Shown here piece by piece: positions 57,853 to 64,000 of a stretch of 64,000 bases of DNA. How positions within the stretch are numbered: position 1 is the stretch's first letter; the number at the start of each line of letters is the position of its first letter. The notes under the pieces are model-generated. The model was not told the DNA's origin, ran no database searches, and was given only the letters and a program-made list of their open reading frames with translations. Origin of the DNA: Acanthopleura granulata (Eukaryota; Mollusca; Polyplacophora; Chitonida; Chitonidae); contig JABBOT010000080.1 of assembly GCA_016165875.1 (NCBI GenBank), forward strand, positions 8,476,172 through 8,540,171. The letters are read 5' to 3'. The translations under genes and the position numbers were made by a program.

Positions 57853-60440
57853 GGAGAGCGGCTGTTGATGACTTGAGACATCCAGACTCCTGATGCGCAC
57901 GTGATAGGCGAAGAAACCAGACTTTAGTTCTGATGGGTGTCACTGGAATGGTCGCCTGCTGTATTGCAGTGTCACAACGGTGAAAACAGAGGCACGTAAT
58001 GTGGCACTAAAATAAGTTTCTGTGTGCCTCAGTAAAATGGCACTACATTTTGTACAGTGAATTCAGTGAAGCACCATATGGCACCGTGCTTAGACAATGC
58101 TTTCCACTGATGGGGCAGCACCATGCGTCATTGGGGTTCCACGAAAGACATGTAAATATCTTCTATTGCTTCTATTGATCCCATGGTTTGTTCATTCCAC
58201 AAATATGCAGACTGGACAAAGCAACCTAAGTGGTCTACATGTACAGTGACCTCTGTGAATCTGTCACTATGCAAGTATATACATGGTGATGTTTTTGTAT
58301 ATCAATAGTGATGTAGTGTTTACGGTATGGAATAGTTTTGTTTTGGTAGGGCTGCTTAATTTCTAGAGTAAAGTTCAACACATTGAAACATTTCTAAACG
58401 TGTGTCCAGCACTAGTGTAAACACCATGCGCTCTTGTTATCTAGAACACTTTTCCACCTCGGCAAAGTTGCATTCTTCCTTTCCAGTCATAATGTCTTTT
58501 TTTTTTTTTTTTTTTTTCGCCCTTGTGAAATTACATAACACTGCTGTCCAGTGGTAGTAGTCTGTGTTCAGTAGTGTTTTTAACATCAATTATTTGTATA
58601 TTTTTTTAAAGAGTTAATTGCTGATAATGTATTGCAAATTCCAGGACAATATTTTAAAGGTTAAGTAGCAAGAAAAATCATAGAATTTAAAATGTGTCCG
58701 TTTTTGTTTGAGAGAGGATGGTAATAATTTTAAATGTGTTACGGTGCATGTGGAATGATTATGAACTGGTTGAGTAAAAATCTATTTTGGTACTCAATCA
58801 AAATTTTGTTTTGTGTGTTTTTTGAAGCTTCTGTAAGAATTTTTTGTCAGCTGTTTGAATGTATTAATATCTCTTCAGTACACTTTTAACATTTGAACCA
58901 GTTGTCAGAATGACTTGGCGTACTTGCAGTATACATCGTTCTTACTGAAGTCAGATCGTTACAGTGTTGAAGCTGTTATGACATGTTCATACATGAAAAC
59001 CCATTACAGGAGCAAATGTCTCAAGAATTTCTTCCCAAATGTTATGCATAATTAGAAAAGCTTGATGTGACATATCACTGGCACCCAGCATCACCAATAT
59101 GGTCACCTTAGAATTCTGAGAAATGGCTTTATTTTGTTCTGTGTTAAAAAAAATGTACAGTAGTTTTTGATTGAAGGGACTGGAATTAGCAAATGTCGTC
59201 ATAATTCAGGGATGTTAAACTTCTTCAGAGCAAGTGATTTTAGCTGTCATAATTGCCCATGGGCATATGATTTTAAAATGGTTTATCGTCAGTTTTGACC
59301 CCTGGATGAAGTTTTTTGTATGTCTTTCTCATGAGGCTTGTATATTTTTTCTTGCTAATTCCTTTATTTCCAGTCATATTTTTTTATTAATTGGGTATTG
59401 TAGTCTACATAGTTTTGGCTGCTTTATTCTTCAGTGCCTGTAAAGGGTAGACCTTAATTTCCACAGTTCACATAGAGTACACTAAATGTGAGATTATGCA
59501 GCTTGAGGCTGAAAACTGGATACATTTCTCTGGCCGTACATAGGAAGGGAGATAACCACGATTCATATGTCCCATAATATTTGAGTGGAGGAAACCAGAT
59601 AGGTGCTGTGTATATTGTCAGCAGAAATAAATCAGGTTCTGAACACAGGTGTATCTTTAAACATGCCAGGTGTACAAATAAGACTATGATTCCCCACCAG
59701 TTTCTTTGGAAGCTTGACTGATCTTGATTGATGTCTGATCCCATTATGTGGATCAGGCCTTCAGTTATGTGGTGATACCCATTCATACGCGTTCTGTGTT
59801 GTGGTTCTTGAAGGTTATATACAAGCAGTTCGCAGTGGGAATAACATTGTGGTTTTCAAAATGGTAAATGCTTAGTCTGGCCAGACATGAAGTCTCTAAA
59901 GACTTTAAACTCAAGCAAATATTGTATATTGATCTCTTTAAACTGAAACCTGTTGGATTTGTCTAACTCCCATGTACAGCCGATCTTTGTTATTCCCCCA
60001 GCTTGTGTATGCCCTTCACTGCCAGGAAAGCCCATGAACGAGGCACACGCTTCATCCCTGTGATCTTCTGAGCCACAGGCAGTTTACTTGTGTGTTGTGT
60101 TTTTATTACATACTCTGCTTGATGGTTATGGGTTTTTTCGACATTCCATAATTTTAACTTTGTTCATGTTTGATCGTGTTGGTACAGTTGTACATGTCAT
60201 GCACGTGTAGTAATGGTGTATGGTCTGACAGCAGTCATGCTTATTTCTTCTTACTGAAGGTACTGATCACAGGGAGGTATTTTAAACGTGGGAAGGGTAA
60301 GTGTCTATAGATGTACATGTGTTAGATGCAAGGAGAATTGGTTATGGAATTTTACACACCTTCAGATACAGCTATTTTTGTACTGCCATTTAGTGCTACC
60401 ACTACTGGTACTTTGTAAATAAACATGATTTAACTTCACT
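57853..60440 (+). other. 3'UTR of the zinc-finger gene
   Basis: No further exon. Includes a run of about 21 T at 58498-58518. The first canonical AATAAA with suitable position is at 60419, so the 3'UTR would be about 2.6 kb. Confidence 0.5.
60419..60424 (+). terminator. poly(A) signal AATAAA of the zinc-finger gene
   Basis: TTTGTAAATAAACATGA, about 2.57 kb after the stop codon, ahead of a SINE-rich stretch. Confidence 0.5.
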
Positions 60441-60605
60441 GAAGTACTGTATTACATTAATTTGAGTTTTTTTTCTAAGGCATTGCTGTATAGCCTGAAG
60501 GACCAGAAGGAACAGTTGTGATGGAATCCAGCTCTTGCTGGTTTGTCAGGTAGTTGGCAAAGCAAAAGTTCAGAGGAAACTTCCGATCAAATAAATGATA
60601 CGTCA

Positions 60606-60825
60606 GTGACTCCTGGGGCCATGTGGTTAGCATGCTAGCACAGAGCAATGACTCAGGATCTCCTTACCAATTAGGTCGCTGTGAGTTCAAGCTCAGCTCA
60701 GGCTGGCTTCCTTTCAGGTTGTTTGGCAGGGAAGGTCTGCCATCAACCTGTGGATGGTCAAAGGGTTTCCCCACGGCTCTGCCCAGTTTCCTCCCACCAT
60801 AATGCTCGTCATCGAGGGTATATAC
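60606..60825 (+). mobile_element. SINE family A, plus, 3' end lost
   Basis: CATGTGGTTAGCATGCTAGC (A box), CGCTGTGAGTTCAAGCTCAG (B box), GGGAAGGTCTGCCATCAACC, GGCTCTGCCCAGTTTCCTCC, CACCATAATGCTCGTCATCG. Confidence 0.88.
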
Positions 60826-60957
60826 TACATTTATAGAATTCACTCATTTATACAATTCATACCAGTGAGGTCATTTCACTGAAAAATGTCGCTGGATCTG
60901 GAGGCGAAACTGGATGAATGTAGGGCATCATGCTGAACTAATAACATTCTTTGCTTT

Positions 60958-61195
60958 AAATTTATCAATTTATTTGTTATGTGGCAAACTCAAGAATATT
61001 TCTCTAACACGACGACAGCCAGCATTATGGTCGGAAGAAACCAGGCATAGGACCAAAGAGGACCACAAGTTGCTGGCAGACCGTCCGTCATATACAACCT
61101 GATAAAACACCAGAACGAGCATGATATGAACTCACAGCTATCACATTGGTGTGAGGATCTCCAGTCGTGCTGCGCTAGTGACGGAGGCCCTCGCA
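60958..61195 (-). mobile_element. SINE family A, minus
   Basis: TATCAATTTATTTGTTATGT, ACTCAAGAATATTTCTCTAA, CAGCCAGCATTATGGTCGGA, AGTTGCTGGCAGACCGTCCG, and the head GCTGCGCTAGTGACGGAGGC. Facing the copy at 60606. Confidence 0.85.
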
Positions 61196-61627
61196 GTTTT
61201 CGGGCTAAGGTCATTAGCTGAAAACGTCCAGATTCCTCTAGTCTACTGATTGAATGAGGGAACACGTAATCACATATATCAGACTGAAATGTAACTCAAT
61301 TACAGGACTGGTGGTCTCTATGAAGGTTGTGACCTTTTTGTATCATCCATCCCAGCTATGGAAAGCAGGGAATGGTTCAGTGAAGAGCAACACATGGGTG
61401 GTTTTGTACTGTTTGACTTGCTGTTAACTTGGACTTTTAAAAAAGTATATAAATCTTCTTCATCTTAATGTGAAAATGCAGCCGTCAAGGATATTTAATG
61501 AACAAAGTAGGTGGCTTTGCTTTCAACACAGTGTTAACAACAGCTTGTTCAAGGCTGGAACAAATTCTGTATTGAGACTAACCCACTAACATCCCAGTTT
61601 AGTGGAGTTTCAGGAACACAACACTTA

Positions 61628-61848
61628 TTTTATTCACTCAATTGGTGTTATTAACTCCTTATTCAAGAATTTTTCACTTACTTGTATACTGAGCAGATTA
61701 AACAACCAACCTTCGTAAGATACCTTACAAACTTTCTGACTTAAAGCTCCAGTCTGAGCAGCACGAGTTGGATACGAATACACAACCTCACTGGCCCAGG
61801 GCCTGACAGCTACAGCCAGACGCTGTGATCTGAGCTAGCGAGGCCTGG
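61628..61848 (-). mobile_element. SINE-like element, minus, different body
   Basis: TTATTCACTCAATTGGTGTT and TATTCAAGAATTTTTCACTT match the family A 3' end, but the middle and head (TCTGAGCTAGCGAGGCCTGG) differ. A related family or chimeric element. Confidence 0.55.
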
Positions 61849-63375
61849 AACAGAATAACTCACTGGCTTGCACCACACTGAACAAGAACAGAACACAGCA
61901 CTTTTCAAGCGGCTGTTAAATTGTATTATCACAGAATAATAAAGATCTACCTGTATTGGTAATAACGACAATGGGGTGGGTGTAATGACTTTAAAGTGGC
62001 AGAGTACAAACATCCACAAGGATATTAAAGGTGCATGTATTCTAGTATCGTAACACCGATTCCAATCACTACCAGCTGTCAATCCCATGTTTCTATACAT
62101 CTACAGATTGCACTGATAATTATCCTGTTTTGTGAAAAAAAGCTCTGAAAATGATACTGTTTAAGATCACAGTTATTCTCTGTAAATATGGGCCTTGTCT
62201 GAAATAAAACATGCATTATTATGATGAACCATGGCTATAAAGAGACAGAATATGACTTTGGCTTCTCAACTTTCTTTTCACTAAAACTGGTTTTGATGGT
62301 AGGTCACTGATCGGAGTAGTACATGTATGACAATGTTGTCATCTGGATGTTTATTTTCATCACGTATCACTGTGACCTATCTCCTTCTTAAGAGGTGTTC
62401 ACTTGTACTAAGCAATTTCAGATCTTCAGTGAAAGGAGATAACTGTGTCAGTGTACATAATGCAACCTGTGTAGCTGACATTTGGCATCGGCAGATGTTG
62501 GTCAAATAGCTGTACTACAGACATCCGGAAGGAATTGGGTGTGCTCATGTAATCATTCTTTAAATCCTAAAAAAATTAGTCAAATTTATTTTACATTCCA
62601 CTGACAATCCAAAGGGTTGTTTGTCCATGAACGTTCTGAGAACAGCTAAGCTCATAATAATGCTAAAGACCACCATGGTATGGCTACATATATGCTGTTA
62701 AAGAAATGTTATAATGATGTACTTCAAGGGATGTTGATCTAAAATGGTCCAAGATCAGTACTCGTCCATGTTCAGTATATGTCAATATCCAGGCTATGTC
62801 CAAATAATGAGGCCTGCATTACATCAAATACAGAGCCAAACATACACCAGTGCTGTTACATGTTTCATTATGATGGTAAGGTAATTGTACGCTTGTGACA
62901 CTGAATGCAGTCGTAAGATTAGCCTGCCAGTTGAAAGAGATTTTAGGATGAAATAAATACTATGTACATTGTACAATGATCACGATACAGAAATTCATGG
63001 TTACAGCTGAATTATTTACATAATCCACAAATCACACAGAATTGCACAGGAATGATTGAAATAATGGATACCATTTCAAGTGAAGACTAAAGTGGACATC
63101 GTTACAGTTTAATGGCCAAGTCACATATGATAAAGCCAAAAACGAATACAGCCATTGGTCCACTTTGCATTTATGCGTAGACAAAATAAATATACTCAAA
63201 GGGGAAGGGAGCAGTTATGTATAGACCCTCAGAAGGCAGCTGTTTTAACAGACATGCTTGACACACACATACACTCTAGTAGGGTGAATGATGCTTCAAG
63301 CCCTTGTGATGTCATGGGTGCCAGGTGTCAGGAACCAAAGTCAATGCAAGGTCATGGAGATGGAGTTCGAAATGG
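61849..63375. other. intergenic; presumed 3'UTR of the minus-strand candidate
   Basis: No exon recognised. TTTATT at 62585, the complement of AATAAA, could end a minus-strand transcript. Confidence 0.3.
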
Positions 63376-63976
63376 CTATCTTCGTTCATGTTCATTTAGT
63401 TCAACTTTCACTGTAATTTTAATACACAAGGTAATAGAACACAGTTCAACTGAAATAGACAATATCTGACGACACATTTTATGCAGAATGACTAAGATTG
63501 CACTGGAATTGATTCCACAAAAACAGTTGCAATACTGCAGTTTTCACCCTTCGCCACACATGTATGTTCACTGGAAAAGCCAATCCTGCACCTTGTTGCA
63601 TCTTGGTTTACCTTTGATACTGGACATATAAAGTTCACCTAAACTGAATGGATCCAAATTAAAAGCTTCACCGTATGTCTGTAAAGAAGTAACCAAAACA
63701 ATTGATTCCCATAAACCGATTCTTATAAGCATGTTAAAGGGAATTTCAATCTTTGTTCCATCGTTGTTTTCATTATAGTAACAAATGTTTTACATGTATC
63801 TGCAGCAGCAAATGGATCTAAATGGTTGAAATGCTGGAAACTAAGGGGAGATAATCCAGTAGATTTGTGAAAAACAAACAAACATCAAGAAAACATACTT
63901 GTCAGAAATGAATAACACCAGAACGCTCCATGATGCACAAATACTCACTAACTCTCCTGTACAAAATGATATAAAT
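63376..63976 (-). CDS. partial minus-strand gene, last three exons, unidentified
   Basis: On the minus strand three small exons join in frame: 63976-63949 (acceptor TATCATTCCAG, donor TTA|gtgagt), 63678-63612 (acceptor TACTTCTTTACAG, donor AAAG|gtaaac) and 63410-63376 (acceptor ATTAAAATTACAG, stop TAG). They read FISFCTGEL, then TYGEAFNLDPFSLGELYMSS, then IKVKVELNEHERR and stop. The middle exon has the most coding-like look. I do not recognise the protein. The 5' part would lie beyond the right edge, and the gene would be convergent with the zinc-finger gene. Three consistent exon joins argue for a real gene, but the exons are short enough for chance. Confidence 0.4.
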
Positions 63977-64000
63977 CTGGAATGATAACAACCCTATAGC

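Overview
The window looks like nuclear DNA of a marine mollusc, probably a gastropod; the abalone-like impression rests on memory of the repeat text and was not checked. It is AT-rich, has GT-AG introns, contains three confidently readable animal genes or gene parts plus one weak candidate, and carries more than twenty copies or fragments of a tRNA-derived SINE whose 3' end reads GGCGTAAAACACCAATCAAATAAATAA. There are no bacterial operons, rRNA genes or CRISPR arrays.

Layout: 1-13.6 kb is intergenic and repeat-laden, with a CpG-dense, CRE-bearing patch at 12.3-12.7 kb. 13.86-26.53 kb holds exons of a class-I CDP-alcohol phosphatidyltransferase (seven exons, 329 aa if it stops in exon 7). In the same orientation, three exons of a nucleotide cytidylyltransferase domain follow. 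A weak GT donor in exon 7 joins both parts in frame as a 510-aa protein; alternatively exon 7 is terminal, with a stop codon and AATAAA 36 bases later. Together they would make a CDP-activated head group and then transfer it to a lipid acceptor. 30.7-32.07 kb is a two-coding-exon RWDD2A/B-like gene. 32-42 kb is repeat-rich, with a 541-bp foldback element and a run rich in AGGCCTA-type words. 41.9-60.4 kb is read as one gene: a promoter-like region near 42.0 kb, a non-coding exon at 49.1 kb, one giant coding exon (50915-57061) and a short last exon (57721-57852). It encodes a 2092-aa protein with 33 zinc-finger units and a CtBP-type PLDLS motif, probably a transcriptional repressor. At the right edge, three small minus-strand exons (63376-63976) may be the 3' end of an unidentified gene.

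The observations most worth following are: the in-frame apposition of two successive phospholipid-pathway enzymes; a SINE that landed on the intron-exon boundary at 19.2-19.5 kb and duplicated the 3' splice site as its target-site duplication; a recurring inter-finger motif in the zinc-finger protein; and several hairpin-forming elements. All exon joins are read from splice signals and reading frame only; no transcript or database evidence was available.
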